A DNA stretch of 64,000 bases from Carallia brachiata (lineage: Eukaryota; Streptophyta; Magnoliopsida; Malpighiales; Rhizophoraceae), in the NCBI GenBank assembly GCA_021464245.1, contig JADCRB010000160.1:1178001-1242000 (forward strand), in the 5' to 3' direction. Shown piece by piece: positions 44,943-58,075 of the stretch; the stretch's first letter is position 1; every line of letters begins with the position of its first letter. The notes below the pieces were generated by a model. The model ran no database searches, was not told where the DNA came from, and saw only the letters and a program-made list of their open reading frames with translations. Both the position numbers and the translations under genes were made by a program.

Positions 44943-47900
44943 TGATGTAACCAACAACCCTCGTGGGTTTTCTTGTTTTCCAAAAAAGTTCCCAACTTTC
45001 TGTTTGTTTCGCTAGAAAACACAACAGAAAGAGAGAACCCAAATGCAGTTTCCAGAAGAGAAACTGGTAGATGGAGAAGAAGAGGAAGCAAATTTTTTTT
45101 TTAAAAAAAAGATCCAATTTTTTTTTTGAATGTTGTTAAATCCAATCCTTAATTTCAATGTTGTCTGGTCTGTCTCTTTAACAAAAGCTTCTCTGTGATT
45201 TACGAAGCTGCCATTGAAAACCGCTCTCGCTTATTTGGGGGTTTTCTGTTATGAGACGTGGCGTGACGTGAGTGGCTGGAAGTGGGGGTGACTCGGAGTG
45301 CAGGTGTTTGTCCCGCTGTGCCTTCACCGCCACGGGACGCATCATATTTAGGACACCGAGTTGAATCGGTTGCCTTTGTTGTTTTTCAGCCGTTTGGTAT
45401 TGGACAATTTTGGGTGTTGGAGAATAATTAGGAGTTTGACGGGTGGTTAGGGTGATAATAGGAGAAGACGAGCAATCAGAGTGTGACACGTGGAGGAAAC
45501 AAAGGCTGGCACCCACAAAAGTAATGTAATTAGTGCAGTTCTTAGCATATTGTAATAGGATAAAATCATCATCAACGGCTTTCCTGAAAAAAAAAAAATA
45601 TCATCATCATAAGAAATGGCTATGGATGAAATGTGGGCGGGCATGTGGGTTTAGAGCAAAAGCAATAGGGAATATGCTTTTTTGGAGATATTTTTGAAGC
45701 CTCTGACGCGTGCCTTTCAAGTTTCTGAATGACAATAATAGCTTGGATAAATGTGAGTGAACAGGAAAAAAGTGGATGGGTAAAAATAAAAATTTATTTG
45801 TACAATTAATTAATTTATTTATGTAATAAAATATTAAATTATTATAATAAAATTTAAAAATATTTATTTATTTATTTTTTATTATAAAAATTAAGCACAT
45901 TGTTATACAAATAAATTAATTTATTACAAAAAAAAAATTTTCTCTCTTTCCTGTCTTCTTTTTTCTGTTCACTTAGTGGGATCCTGGTAGCTTATGTTTA
46001 AGGATCCTTAGCTAATGTGTGAAGCAATTTACAACCAATGAATAATCCTAATTCTATTGGGCAAACATAATTTATGATTTATAATGAAACTACACTGGAA
46101 AAAATTGCAAAGAATGTCGATAATCTAAATACATAAAGTAAAATTTTGTTGTAGGCGTACAAAGATTATAAATTTAGAATTCAATGTTATACTTTTAATC
46201 TTTGTATTTGAATGAAGTTTCACCGAAACAATTTATTTGCTTGGAGAGAGTGTAGAGGCAAAAATCTAAACTTAAGTCTTATATGTGAAAATATGTTAAT
46301 TTATTATTAAATTTTCACATTAAATAACAAAAATATGGAAATTTTTAACTTGAAATTTTAAAATTACTTATGGAATATAATAGCTAAGGATTCGAAACAT
46401 TCTATTATCGAGAATGCAATCTAAGATCCTTTTGTATTACTTGCAGGATTGTATCATTGATGAATCAGATTGGTGACTCCATTGTATTACTTGCCACTGG
46501 AAAAATTGTCATTCAGGAAAAAAAAAAATGTTGACAGCAGATGAGAAAAATGAATAGTACAAAACAAAAACTTAACTGCACATTGAAAAAAAAAAAAAAA
46601 AGTAACAAGAGAACCAAGAGCGTAATGTACAAGACCCTTAAAAATGAAGATATTTTTATGGAAAACATTTTGTTTAAGTACGTTCTTTTTCTGCATAAGG
46701 ATCCTTAAAAATAAGAAAAATCTGAGAACTCTTTAGCCCAAGATGCCCCGAATATCCGCCCTCGTGAGGCTAATGATCCAACTGGCTTTGCAACTTTTTA
46801 GCACGACCGTGTCAACTAAGCCGTAAATCACCACCAAATAAACTGAGAGTACCAGTACTGGTAGAGGACTAGAAGTGCTTGTCCCTTGACATCAACCTTC
46901 TTCTTCTTTTTTTTCCAAAAAAGACTTTACCGTACAGTAATAACAAATAATTCAATTACATTTAACAGATTATTTATTTTTTAAAATTTTAATAATTCAT
47001 TAATTTATATTTCTTTGATCATATATATAAGAAATCTTACTAAATATTTCATTCCTACAAAATTTTACATGCGGGTGAATAGGTAATACACACGTGATTC
47101 ATATCTTCTACATTACATGCCGCATGCTTTGAATTTTTAAATACGAATAAGATTGAATTTAATAGTTAAACTTTTCAAATTTACGACTAACATTTATTTT
47201 GGTAAAATGTAAACCTAAATATATTTTGATCCCTTCATCCGGCTTTGTGTAATATATTTTTTCTTCTATACCGTATAATAGACTAAACCATTACACTAAA
47301 TTTAAAGAAGAATAAATTACATGATAATCAATAAAGATCGTTAATATCTCTTATGATTATGCAGAATTCAATACTATCATAAAACGTCTTAATAAGAATT
47401 CAAGTCTTCAACTTTATGATGCCAAGGAAATGTTTAACTTCTACAGTACTGTGATCGGTAGAACCTTATTTTCTTAATGCTGGACGTCTACTTGCCATGG
47501 GCAACAGGAAAACGATGCGGTTTGGCCTGCACCGATCCTTCCCTACTCAGCAAAATGATATAAAGTTAAAGTTTTCATCTTTTTCCACAATTTTATTTTT
47601 TTCCGAACGAATCGTCTTTTTCCATAATCATTCAACGACTTTTGGACTGTACTATTCCCCACATTTGTGGAAATCAACACATCAACGGACTCGCCGTAAC
47701 AGAACAGAAAATATGTTGGCGTTTCACTTTTTTATATTCTGTTGATATTTTAATTAAAATTAAAATTAATATTTTTAAAATAAAATTAATAATTTTTAAA
47801 AATATAAAAATAATTAATATTTAAAAAATTATTAATTTAATTTTAAAAATATAAATTTTAATTATAACTAAAATATTAATCAAAACACTAAATATTGAAA

Positions 47901-48053
47901 TACGTAATGTTGCTCAAAAGAATATTGGAATTGGCAATATGACATACATATATGACTTTGGAGCAGAGAGTCTGAGACCCAAAGTTCTTTTTTTTATATG
48001 TGTTTACTTTTGTTGAAGAAAGAATAGAAGAAAAAAAAAAAAGAAAAAGAAAA
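44943..48053. other. divergent promoter region between the VTT and BASS genes
   Basis: A 3.1-kb spacer between divergently transcribed genes. 45230-45310 carries ACGT-core motifs (gagacgtggcgtgacgtgag), typical bZIP-binding sequence, about 300 bp upstream of the VTT ATG. A 112-codon minus frame (45516-45178) overlaps it but matches nothing. The rest is AT-rich without genes. Confidence 0.45.
45565..45609 (+). repeat. micro poly(A) insertion with 10-bp direct repeats
   Basis: atcatcatca at 45565-45574 and 45600-45609 flanks acggctttcctg followed by A12 and T. The repeat is low-complexity, so support is weaker than at the other loci. Confidence 0.45.
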
Positions 48054-51000
48054 ATGAGAGTAAACACTAATAGTCAGCTGCAGCAGATTCATCGCCTGCC
48101 GCGCCCTTATGCTTCACAATCTATTAGCCGAAGCTTTACCCATTTGCAAACATGTTTTCGCCTCCCAGTTTCAGCAAGAAATTGCTCAATCAAATCTTTA
48201 GGTCGGTTAAAGTTGCTTCCTTTTTCAATGGGGTCTTTGTATATTTGGTCTTTTTTTTATTTTTTTTTTATTTTTACAGTAATATTAACAATTATGCTGT
48301 TACTGGTCTCTTTTTTGGTCTGAATGATTGTTGACCTTTTGTTTCTGTACCAGAATTTGGCGCTGTGGTTTGCAGAAACTTGAATTATCATTGTGAGTTG
48401 TTGTCCTTCCTTGCTTTGAAATTCTATTTTCAGTTCGTTTCATCTTCTGGGTATGAATCAAGTGAGCTTCTTTTTGCACTAATTTTAGTGTTCTTGTCTG
48501 TTTGTGCCAAATATTATCAGCTAAAAGCTCCAGAATTTTGCTGAGCAGATGTGTGAGCAAGGTCTCTGAATCTTTCGATCCTGATCAGGGCCAAAATTAT
48601 GGGATGGATCCAAATCAGGTACTGACGCAATGCTGTTCTACATGAGAATCACTAATATTTGTTGGATTGTCCAGCTTCAGTTGTTCCACGTGTTGCATTG
48701 TTATTTGCATGCTGCTTCAGTTAGAACATCTGAACATGGGTCATTTCCAGATTCATTGTTGATTTTTCTTCCAGATTGCTAAGATTGGAAGGCTATGGTT
48801 TGTGATTGTTTCTTTTTTAAAAAGTTGGTAATGTTTTGTTAAAATTATGTTCCATCAAGGTGGCAAATTAGGTATTCACAGTTATTCAGTTCTACCTGCG
48901 TTCATTTCTTGTCTTGTCTTATTGCTCTTTCATTGGGACTATGCTAAGGAAGAGCTGCTGGTTTATAGGAAAAGAGAGCTTAGTCAAATCTAAATGTACT
49001 TCAAGTTTAGTCTGGACTATTTCTTCGAACTTGCATACAAATTTCTCTTGATAGCGTGCATCACTAATTTGTGTTAATTGATTTGCATGGTAAATTATTG
49101 AGGTAAATTGGGCCAAATTGATGGCTTTGCACTATTTCATATTGCAGATGGTTCAGCATAAGGGACTTCCATTCTGAACATCTTGAAGCAATCAAATTCC
49201 GTTCTTCCTCATGTAATCATTGCTAGTACATTGTTGGCTCTTGTCTATCCACCTTCTTTCACATGGTTCACTACCAGGTTTTAAACATTATCTCAGGCAA
49301 ATTAGTTTATCAACAGTTTGCAATTAAAAAAGAAATTTGTTGGTTTGCAATCTCTTATGTTGAAGGGAATAGATACAAGACAACTTACCTAATTCTTAAG
49401 ACTGCTCAGGATCCAACATCTTGAGCACTAACTAAAAGGGAATTATATATCTGTCTTTTTAAGCAAGGCTTCATACGGTTGAGGCTATTCTTTCTATTCT
49501 ACTGTCCAGATACTATGCTCCTGCACTGGGGTTCTTGATGTTTGCAGTTGGCATCAATTCCAATGAAAAGGATTTCCTGGAAGCGTTCAAGAGACCGGCA
49601 GCTATATTGGCTGGCTATATTGGTCAATTTGTAGTGAAGCCTGTTCTTGGATATTTCTTTGGCATAATATCTGTGTCCATTTTTGGTCTTCCTATGCCCA
49701 TAGGTGAGAGTCTGTTTATCGAACTTCTGTAGCTGATAATGTGTGCTCACATTGTTGTGTGTATTAGTCAGGTTCCGGGATTATGCTGGTATCTTGTGTT
49801 AGTGGCGCCCAGCTTTCAAATTATGCTACGTTTCTCACTGATCCACAACTGGCCCCTCTCAGTATTGTTATGACTTCATTGTCTACTGCTTCTGCGGTTT
49901 TTGTTACTCCATTATTATCACTCTTGCTTATTGGAAGGAGACTTCCTGTTGATGTGAAAGGAATGATATCAAGCATACTGCAGATTGTGGTCGCTCCAAT
50001 TGCTGGAGGCTTGCTTCTAAACAGGTGATACTGTAGAACCCATGTATATTTATAAAAACTTCCTCACGAGTCCTTACCACTTTCATATTTGCGACTACAG
50101 ATTCCTTCCACAGCTCTCTAATGCTATCCGGCCATTTTTGCCGCCGTTGTCGGTGATTGTGACTGCATGTTGTGTCGGAGCACCGCTTGCTATCAATGTC
50201 AACTCTGTTAGGTCTCCTTTTGGGCTGATGTTATTATCACTCATAATTGCATTTCATCTATCAGCATTCATTGTTGGTTATGTTCTTACTGGTATCGTCT
50301 TCCGTAAGGAATTCGACTTAAAACCATTGCAAAGAACAATATCCTTTGAGACAGGTAATACAGTCTCTTCAATTATGCCATTTTACCAAAGAGAATATCA
50401 TTCTACCTGATATTTTTCTTTTTGTCTTTGCAGGAATGCAGAGCAGTCTTTTGGCCCTTGCACTAGCAAATAGGTTTTTCCAAGATCCCCTGGTGGCTGT
50501 GCCTCCAGCGATATCTGTAAGTTCAATTGTTAGACAATCTCCTAGTTATGACGCCTGTCTGTTTTTTTAGTAACAGAAATCTGCTGCGAAATGTGGTGGC
50601 TATTTTCTTTTAGTAAATGCTTCCAGCCTCGGATTTAAGAATATGCTATGACCTTTTTTTTTTTTTTTTCCCAAGAGGACAGGATCATGGTAATCCCTTG
50701 CATGATAATTTTTCTTTTGTTCTCTGAAGGCTTGTTAGAGATGAGTTCATCCCTTAGTTATCTGTAGTTATATTATTCTTACCTACTGCTACGGTAAGAT
50801 ATGAAGCCAGACTCATCTGTTCTTTGGCTTATTTCCAGCCGACATTACAATGGATTGTTTCTAACTTAACGGCATTGATTTCATGACCTCTTTTTTGCTG
50901 CAAATATCTCAGAGATGGATTGTTGATGAGATTTTTTTTTCCTTTTTTTTCATGAAATCACCCTTCAGGATTATATGACATGCCCTTGCATAAAAGGCAC

Positions 51001-51107
51001 GCCTTTGAGTAATTTTTAGTTTGTTTGTTTATTTGGGGTTGCAGACTGTCATAATGTCTCTGATGGGATTCTCGCTGGTGATGCTCTGGGCTAAGAAGAA
51101 AGAATAG
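48054..51107 (+). CDS. BASS6: plastid sodium/bile acid-type carrier, BASS5/BASS6 type, one frameshift
   Basis: Eight exons: 48054-48201, 48521-48618, 49148-49277, 49510-49703, 49772-50024, 50101-50354, 50434-50516, 51045-51107; about 407 residues. The Ser/Arg-rich, acid-poor N-terminus (residues 1-75) looks like a plastid transit peptide. The rest is a BASS membrane domain of about nine or ten helices: YYAPALGFLMFAVGINSNEK, GSGIMLVSCVSGAQLSNYAT, LAPLSIVMTSLSTASAVF, CCVGAPLAINVNSVRSPFG, TGMQSSLLALALANRFFQDP. Arabidopsis relatives carry 2-keto acids of the glucosinolate pathway (BASS5) or photorespiratory glycolate (BASS6); which applies here is not decidable. In exon 3 the start (MVQHKGLPF) and the rest (ILNILKQSNSVLPH) are in different frames, equal to one T lost from a T run near 49174. 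All other phases agree. Confidence 0.88.
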
Positions 51108-51960
51108 CAGACTGATGAAACTTTGCTCACGAAAGCCGTCTCCCTGTCATCCTCGGCTGGCCCCAATAATGCTTTCAATGGCTTTTCTCTCTCCCACCAT
51201 TTTTTGCCATACTCAAAAACAGGGAAGCTAGTTTAGGTGATGTCAGCTAGTTTATATACAAAGAAAAGAATAATTCACGAAACTTGTTTGTATATACTAT
51301 GTTCACTCATTAATCACTATGTCGTAATTGGTACACAATAGGCCAGTTCATTGCTAATAACAACAATATCAACTAACCACTGGGTGTATGCTAGCGGCTA
51401 TTAAATATAAAATTTAGGTGATGTGAAGTTTGTGAAGTTTTAGTTTCAGACCCAAATTCTCTCAATCAATCTAACTGAAACCAATAGTTATATTATCATG
51501 AGATGTATAGTCATCCTAAATAGATAATTGATGTCTTATCGAACTTGCCTCTTTAAGTGGGAATCGCCTTTGCTCGGACTCCAGAATTTTGTACATGCAG
51601 ATATGATAGGTGTGGTTCTTCGAAGAAGCGGGGCAATTACTTGAGCTTTCTTATTCTGTTAACTTGATTTATTTCTTCTTCATCCTGTCAAAAAAAAAAA
51701 AAAGATGGTCCTGCAAAAATTGGAATCCTGAATAATTGTGTTAAAAAAAACGCAGAAACACAGCTAAGTTCTCACCTCAGGGTGGCCCTCAGCTCGAGTT
51801 GTCGACGAACTTGGATATTGCTGCGAAAGCCATTGAATAGTGGACCAAAAAAACAAAAAAATGGACCCGGATCATCTTATCCACAATGTGCGCACAACCG
51901 TCCAAATTCTATGAACAAGATCTATATCTGTATATCATCGTGCAACATTTTCTGTTTTAA
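51108..51960. other. BASS 3' UTR and intergenic sequence
   Basis: 3' UTR of the BASS gene followed by AT-rich spacer. No further gene is seen. Confidence 0.45.
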
Positions 51961-52011
51961 CTTAGCTTAACCATTATGTCAAAAAAAAAAAAAAAAAAAC
52001 CTTAGCTTAAC
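51961..52011 (+). repeat. micro poly(A) insertion with 11-bp direct repeats
   Basis: cttagcttaac at 51961-51971 and 52001-52011 flanks cattatgtc followed by A19 and one C. Confidence 0.65.
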
Positions 52012-52488
52012 TACGTCTATAAAAGTAGACTCAATATTTGGGCATTGGTGGGCCAATTTTAAAATTAATAAATTTAAAATTTATTATCATATTTTAGATA
52101 TAAATCTCTAATTTAATGGATATAAGTATTCGAAAAATACTTAAATCCAAGTCAATACAAAAAAAAAAAAACCCGCATATTACTTTCAAATCACTACAAA
52201 CAACCTCAAGTGCTCATAAAGCATTCTCTTTTTGAAGACTAAATTAGATTTTGTTATTAGTCCAAAGATTAATAAGATACCGATTTAAGGATTCAAAACC
52301 TTTTCGTTTCATGTCATAAAATTATAAATTCGATTTCTTTTTTTTTTTTCCGAATTTTTACCGAATTTTGAGACAAAATACATCTCGAGACCACTTCTGT
52401 TTTACCAACTAATAATAACAATAATAATAATGGGAGAAGTTAAAAAAGAAAAAAGAAAAATCTCAAAATAACTCGACTTGGAGGTGCC
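52012..52488. other. intergenic and promoter of the Ycf49-like gene
   Basis: Upstream region and leader of the plus-strand Ycf49-like gene. AT-rich; no defined motif is strong enough to call. Confidence 0.35.
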
Positions 52489-54059
52489 ATGGCGTCCATA
52501 ACAATCGGCTTAGCATCGTTCTCTCCGAAACGTGTATTCCTCCGAAAATCCAACCAGACCCTTTACCGTACGCTGGCCACTGCCCCCGCTGTTGCCCGAA
52601 AAACCGCCGGGTACCGTTTTGCGGGTCTCATTGGTGTGGGTTTGGCTCTGGCATCCGTCGAACCTGCTTCGGCTGCCGGGTTACCGTTACTTGGTCAGCT
52701 CAGTGAACCAGCCAATGCTCTGTCTTTGCCCACTTGGACCGTACACGTGTCCAGTGTCGTTGAGTGGTGAATTATCAATTGATATATTTCTTCAGTATTT
52801 TTTCTTTAAATGTTTGTCTACTGATGATTTTCTTGATGGGCTTTGGTTATTAATTAGCTTTTAATTGCGCTTGCTGCTGTTTTTGGTTAATCTTGATGAA
52901 TACTAATTAATCATTACATTGCATTGCATCTTGTCAACTCTGATTCTAGCTGGAACATAAACAACTGAATTCAACTATAATTCAACTGAAAAAAACTGTA
53001 AAGGTGCCAACTTTTTACATGTAGTAAGTTTTCAATGATGAATTTACTGGCTTGCAGGATTACAGCAATGGCTTTGGTGTGGCAGTATGGGGAGAAATCT
53101 GGGTTTGAATCGTGGAAGGGACTCTCTTGGGGTATGGTGAGTTTATTCTCCTCTGATTTTGCAATATCGGTGTTCTTGTTGAGGTAGTCTAAGAGAACAT
53201 GTATATTTCGAGGAGTTTGATAAAAAAAAATGGCAACGGCTGACCCTTGGTCTTGGCTCACAGGTGCCTCTGCTTGGTGGAGCGTTTTGTGCATGTACGT
53301 GGCATTTCTTTTATAATTCTGAGTCTCTTGAGGTAAGAATACTTGCAGAACTTGATAAAGATTCCATATTTGTAGGGTATTTTTCTATTGATATAGTCTG
53401 TTTTGCATTTAACTATTTAGCACATTTTGTCATTTCTCTTATATTTCCAAGTTTTGAATTTGAAGTTACCAAAATTTTACCATCATACTTGGTCTTACAT
53501 CAGGAGGTGAATTTTAATTCATATGTTTTAGCAAAACTAGATTCCAGCAGGCTGCAGCAAAAGTAATTTGCTTGCCATTCAATACTGTTGTCCAAATCCA
53601 TGTTCAAGTCAGTCCTGGGGTCTCAAATAAATTGCAGTTATGCCAGGCTCGCTTCAGACCGAACTTAACCTCTAATTAGTTCAACCCGCCTAACATGTCT
53701 GCCTTGACCAACTTTAGCATAACAAGAAATCGGCTTCACTTTGCTCAATTCATGGTTTGTGTATCTGAGTGCTGTTATATTATAAGTACTATCTTTTTCT
53801 GTAGCGTTTGTTCTTATCTCAACCGATTGAATCCGTGCACTTGTTACATTTTCCATGCTGTTCAAGATCATGTGCATGTATCAACACGGTCTAGAGAACT
53901 TATTAGGATAAAGAGACAGATTACTGACAAATACTCTGATATGAACTGTAGGTTTTGGTGGCCATTCAAGCAGCACTTACGGTTATAGGTAATGCAACAA
54001 TGTGCTTGGCTGCATTTCGTATATGGAAGTCTCTGGAGGAAGGCCCCAAGAATCTTTGA
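52489..54059 (+). CDS. Ycf49-like plastid membrane protein (DUF2499)
   Basis: Four exons: 52489-52766, 53058-53136, 53264-53332, 53952-54059; all phases match and the 177-residue frame is intact. Residues 1-45 are rich in Ser, Lys and Arg with few acids (plastid transit peptide). A hydrophobic stretch then ends in ASVEPASAA, an AxA-type processing site like those of thylakoid proteins. The mature part is the DUF2499/Ycf49 domain: SLPTWTVHVSSVVEWITAMA, WKGLSWGMVPLLGGAFCACT, WHFFYNSESLEVLVAIQAAL, ATMCLAAFRIW. Ycf49 is plastid-encoded in some algae and present in cyanobacteria, so this is a nuclear gene of endosymbiotic origin. Its biochemical function is unknown to me. Confidence 0.88.
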
Positions 54060-55912
54060 GAGTTTCCAAGTGTGGATGGCATTATTCCTGATTTGATACT
54101 CTACCTGTTTCTTTCAGTTTGCAGTGAGACTGTTTCCCTAGTTTGATTTTTAATTGGCTTCTATAAGAAGCCAAGGTAATACTCATACATGCGTCTACTT
54201 CAGTGTTGCAGAAAATACAAGGAAAACATGCACATGGTATTATCCTTTTTTCTGAGAATAGGTTCACATTATGCTGGAAGCTTCTCAACACATGAAAATG
54301 GTTTCTTATGAGCAGGCACTGAGGATTGTACGTAATGTTACCTTTTACGACGTGGTTAGATGTAATTCTGCCTCATGCTTATGCCACAAGTTCACAGTCA
54401 AAAATGCCAGCATACGGTGAGCTGTCTCTATGATGATGAGACTTGGTTTTTGAACTTGTCCTTTTGTTTTTCAAGATTTTGAATCAAGGCAAGCAGAATC
54501 GCGGCACAACTTCAGACTTTCTACTGCCAACAACTGTATTCTGAATTATTTATTTTTCCATGTGATTCCCATGATTAAACTCTGTTATTGCCTTTTGACT
54601 TATTTGCTGCTGATGCATCTGATAATATATGCAAATGTATGAAACTTCCTATAATGAATTCACCTCCAAGGCCAGTGCTATTGGTTATTTCAACTTGGAA
54701 TCATGAGCTTTTGACTTAATAGAATTGTGAGGAAAATGCAGACAGTAGAAGACATGTTGCCTTACAACTTCAGCACATAAACTGCCAAGCACTAAATGCA
54801 TCAAGCAATAAATGAAAATAATGTGACTCTGCCCGTACCTACAACAGAAAAGAAACGCCAACTCAAAGGCTTGAGGTGTGCACCTACCTTTGTTGAGAAA
54901 AATGTGGTGCTGCAAATGGCCATTTGATCTTCATTTCCAATTCGCTCTTCTGCAGCCGCCTTTTTTTTTTTTCCCTTTAATTTAAACAACACTACACGAT
55001 CTATAATTAAGTGGTTTTTTTTTCATTTTAATGAATCATTTAACCTAAAATGAACTTAAACATAAGTACTGTACTTGGAAAATTTATCATGGTTTCACTT
55101 GTTTATTACATGAACATTTACAGTTGAAGGCAGCTAAGCTCTTATGTCTCAGATTTCCTTGCCTGCTAAAGACTGAAAGAACCTCACAGACTAAGTAAAA
55201 TTGCATGAAAAAACCTGGGAAGCCCTCTGCTTTTACTGAAATTAGACACAAGATTTGGCCCAAGGCATTGGAAATGCTTCCTTTTGATCAAGTACTTGCC
55301 ATGCCTGCGTTGAAACGAAATGCGGGCAATATCAAACACATGCTTAGACTCGGGGGAGCTGGATTAGACATCTAGTATAGGTTGATTGGGTTTAAGACTT
55401 TACACACAAGCTATATAAATAAATTCAAGGAGACGGTGTAGGCCTCGAATCCCACTTCCTACTACTCCCCTTCCCCTATACCCTCTTCAAGACCAAAAAA
55501 TTCAAGGGGGTTTGTGACACGTTTAGAGTTGTTCTACTTTCTACTGGTTACTTCTCAATGGTACCTCGACAAGGCAAGTAAATAAATATAAACTGCTTAC
55601 ATTGGCAAGGGCATTAAACACTTAAATTGTAAAACCCCATTGAGTTGAAATTTGCCTTTCAGCAGAACCCAGTGACCAAACAAGAAATAGAGAATCACAA
55701 ATTGCATTAGTTAGTACATAAAGTTGCATCATTTGCCATAGTAATTGTAACATAATATTACAAAGCGTACCCAGACCAATCTATATAAAACATCTAGTTG
55801 AAAAAAGGGTGGTCTCATACAATAACAGAAAACGATGGCCTTAAGCTAGTGGCAGTGGCTTATGAAGGGACATGCACAACCCACCTTATATATTTCGTCT
55901 TATTATCATAAA
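54060..55912. other. intergenic, 3' regions of the Ycf49-like and ZPR genes
   Basis: Probably 3' UTR sequence at both ends with spacer between. Open minus-strand frames at 54082-54291 and 54685-54992 match no family. No gene is called. Confidence 0.45.
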
Positions 55913-56354
55913 TTAGAGTTTGTGTAAGAGAAAGAGGGTGGTGGAGACGCGATTGAAATGAGGGAACTTCTTCTGAAATTCGGACATTAATGCCAAGTTT
56001 TCTTGGTGGAGAATATTGGCTTTCTTTCTCAGCTTCTCGTTCTCCTCAACAATGCTTTGGTTCTCCAAATACAGCTTCAAGTTTTGCAGTTCCATCTCCA
56101 TCTCCATCTCCGTTCCCTTCTTTTCTTCACATCTTCTCCTGCTTTATCATTAACAAAAATAAATAAATAAACAAATAAGGGGAGATTCTATGCATGAAAA
56201 ATATATATATCTAATGCATATATGTATGTAGCATAGTTACACGCACCCACCTGGTGATCCCGATGACTTGAAGCTTGGATTTCTTTGATCGTTGCCTTGT
56301 CTTTGAAGCGTGGAATGGAGAAGAAGGGAACTTCTCTGCTTTGTTAGTACACAT
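55913..56354 (-). CDS. ZPR: LITTLE ZIPPER protein (ZPR1/ZPR2-like)
   Basis: Two exons: 56354-56251 and 56138-55913, joined in phase 2 within a conserved Arg-rich stretch (TR|RRRCEEKK); 109 residues, intact. Residues 1-45 are basic (MCTNKAEKF...KTRQRSKKSK). They lead into a leucine-zipper coiled coil at about 50-90: LQNLKLYLENQSIVEENEKL followed by RKKANILHQENLALMSEF. ZPR proteins have a zipper but no DNA-binding domain. They pair with HD-ZIP III factors and block them, acting in leaf polarity and meristem control, and HD-ZIP III factors induce them in turn. The N-terminal extension before the zipper matches ZPR1/ZPR2 better than the shorter ZPR3/ZPR4. A small MEMEMEM repeat sits just before the zipper. 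Confidence 0.88.
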
Positions 56355-57141
56355 TTTTTTTCTTTTGCTTTTCTTTTGGTTAACCTGAGAGGAGAAGACA
56401 AATGTTGCTAAGAGTAAGAAGAATGATAGTGCTAAATGGAATTAAGAAAAAGAATGGAGGCAGGTTGCTATAAATATTGATGGGGCATGGGTTACTATAG
56501 CGATAAACCATTTGGAGGGCTATTAAAGATTGACTCAGTCAGTTTCTACTTAAAATATTTAAAATTTAAGTTTTATTAATTATTCTTTTAATAAATAATA
56601 TATAAGTTTAATTTAAACTCTCTTTAAAATTTATATTTTTTTTTTAATTTTAGAATAAAACAATCTCTCCTTACCTAAATATTTTGAGGAAAAAAAAAAC
56701 CATCTCGAAGACTGTTGAGAGAGAGAGTGAGAGAGAGAGAGAGAGAGGGGGGGGGGGGGGGAGAGAGAGAGAGAGATTATCTTCCATGGTAATGATGTAA
56801 GTTTGGACTCATGATTGCAAAGAGAAATAAAACCCACATACTGATGGATGAGGAAGAATTTTCGTCACTTTGGCTGGACTTGTTAATTGCAAAAACGTAT
56901 GCAATAGAGGACCATGGGTTGTCATGTTTACACTATTGTTAACATCTGTGATCTGCTTTGTATTGAGCTAAACTTAATCTAATCCTATGAAGTAATTAAT
57001 TTATTGGATTTAGTATTCGGATGATAAGTTCTCTCATAAAAATTAATTAAAAGAAAATAACACAAAATGATCTCTAATTTTTATTTACTTGTGCGATAAT
57101 TGATATATTCATCTTTTTCCAAACACAAAAAAAATAAAAAA
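56355..57141. other. ZPR promoter region and microsatellite
   Basis: Upstream of the ZPR gene on the minus strand. A (GA)n-(G)14-(GA)n tract lies at about 56719-56776. No HD-ZIP III site (GTAATGATTAC core) was recognised by eye. No other gene. Confidence 0.45.
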
Positions 57142-57195
57142 ATATATATGTGCTTTGTATTTTTTTTTTTTTGACATATATATGTGCTTTGTATT
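57142..57195 (-). repeat. micro poly(A) insertion with 20-bp direct repeats
   Basis: A perfect 20-bp repeat (57142-57161 and 57176-57195) flanks T11 plus gac. On the minus strand it reads gtc followed by A11. This is the longest flanking repeat of the set. Confidence 0.65.
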
Positions 57196-57431
57196 GAGCT
57201 AAACCAAATGTAATCCTAGGAATAAATTTACTTGGCAAGGTGACCTTATTTTATTGGCAATCCTCGGTGGAATCACATGGTAAAAATAAGGTAATTAATA
57301 TGACTTTTATTGCATAGATACAGTCAACTGACATTTGTTAGTAATAGATGAGTATTTGTAATCTTCATCCTTAACTGTAATTATGTATCAGAGAATTTTT
57401 GAGCTCACGTGTAGCAGAATTCAAATCACTG

Positions 57432-57433
<2 letters not shown>

Positions 57434-57482
<49 letters not shown>
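57434..57482. repeat. (AT)n microsatellite
   Basis: About 49 bp of uninterrupted AT repeat. Confidence 0.9.
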
Positions 57483-57485
<3 letters not shown>

Positions 57486-58075
57486 ACTTTTCCAAATGTA
57501 AAATTCCTGAGCCCTTGAAAAGTTCAACGTTTTGCTAGCTTGTTTTTGAATATTTTTCCATTTCTAATGTACGTTTGAAAAATTATTCTTAACTTGGACA
57601 AAAAGAAAGAAAAATCATTATCGATTCTTGTTCCTGGCATCACCTTGTCTCGGGACCCATTGCAAGCAGAGCAATCATGTTGTAGTGGAGGTATTCTCCA
57701 CTTTTCCTCGCATTTAAATTTCTTGGGAAATTATTATGCATAGAGTTTTTTTATTTTTATTTTTTGGGTCCGTAGATAATTTTTTTGATATTATGTTTTA
57801 ATTTAATGAACAAATAATATTACCATTAAATATTGTGTAATTAGGAAATTTTTGGTGAAATTTTTTTGATGGAATTAAAGTGATATAAGTTGTTTTAAAT
57901 GACTGATTTTAAAAAAAAATAAACTATTAAACGTCGTTAGATGAATTATTTGATTATTTTAATACAATAAAATAGTGAAATTCTATGTAATTTAGGTTTT
58001 GCATGTCTTGCTAAGAGATAATTAATGCGCGCACAAGAAATTATTAGGAGGAGTTCAACACAAAACACAATAAGA

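Noticed and set aside
45178..45516. 112-codon minus-strand frame upstream of the VTT gene
   Set aside because: No recognisable domain. It lies in the shared promoter region with ACGT motifs, and I cannot separate it from chance.
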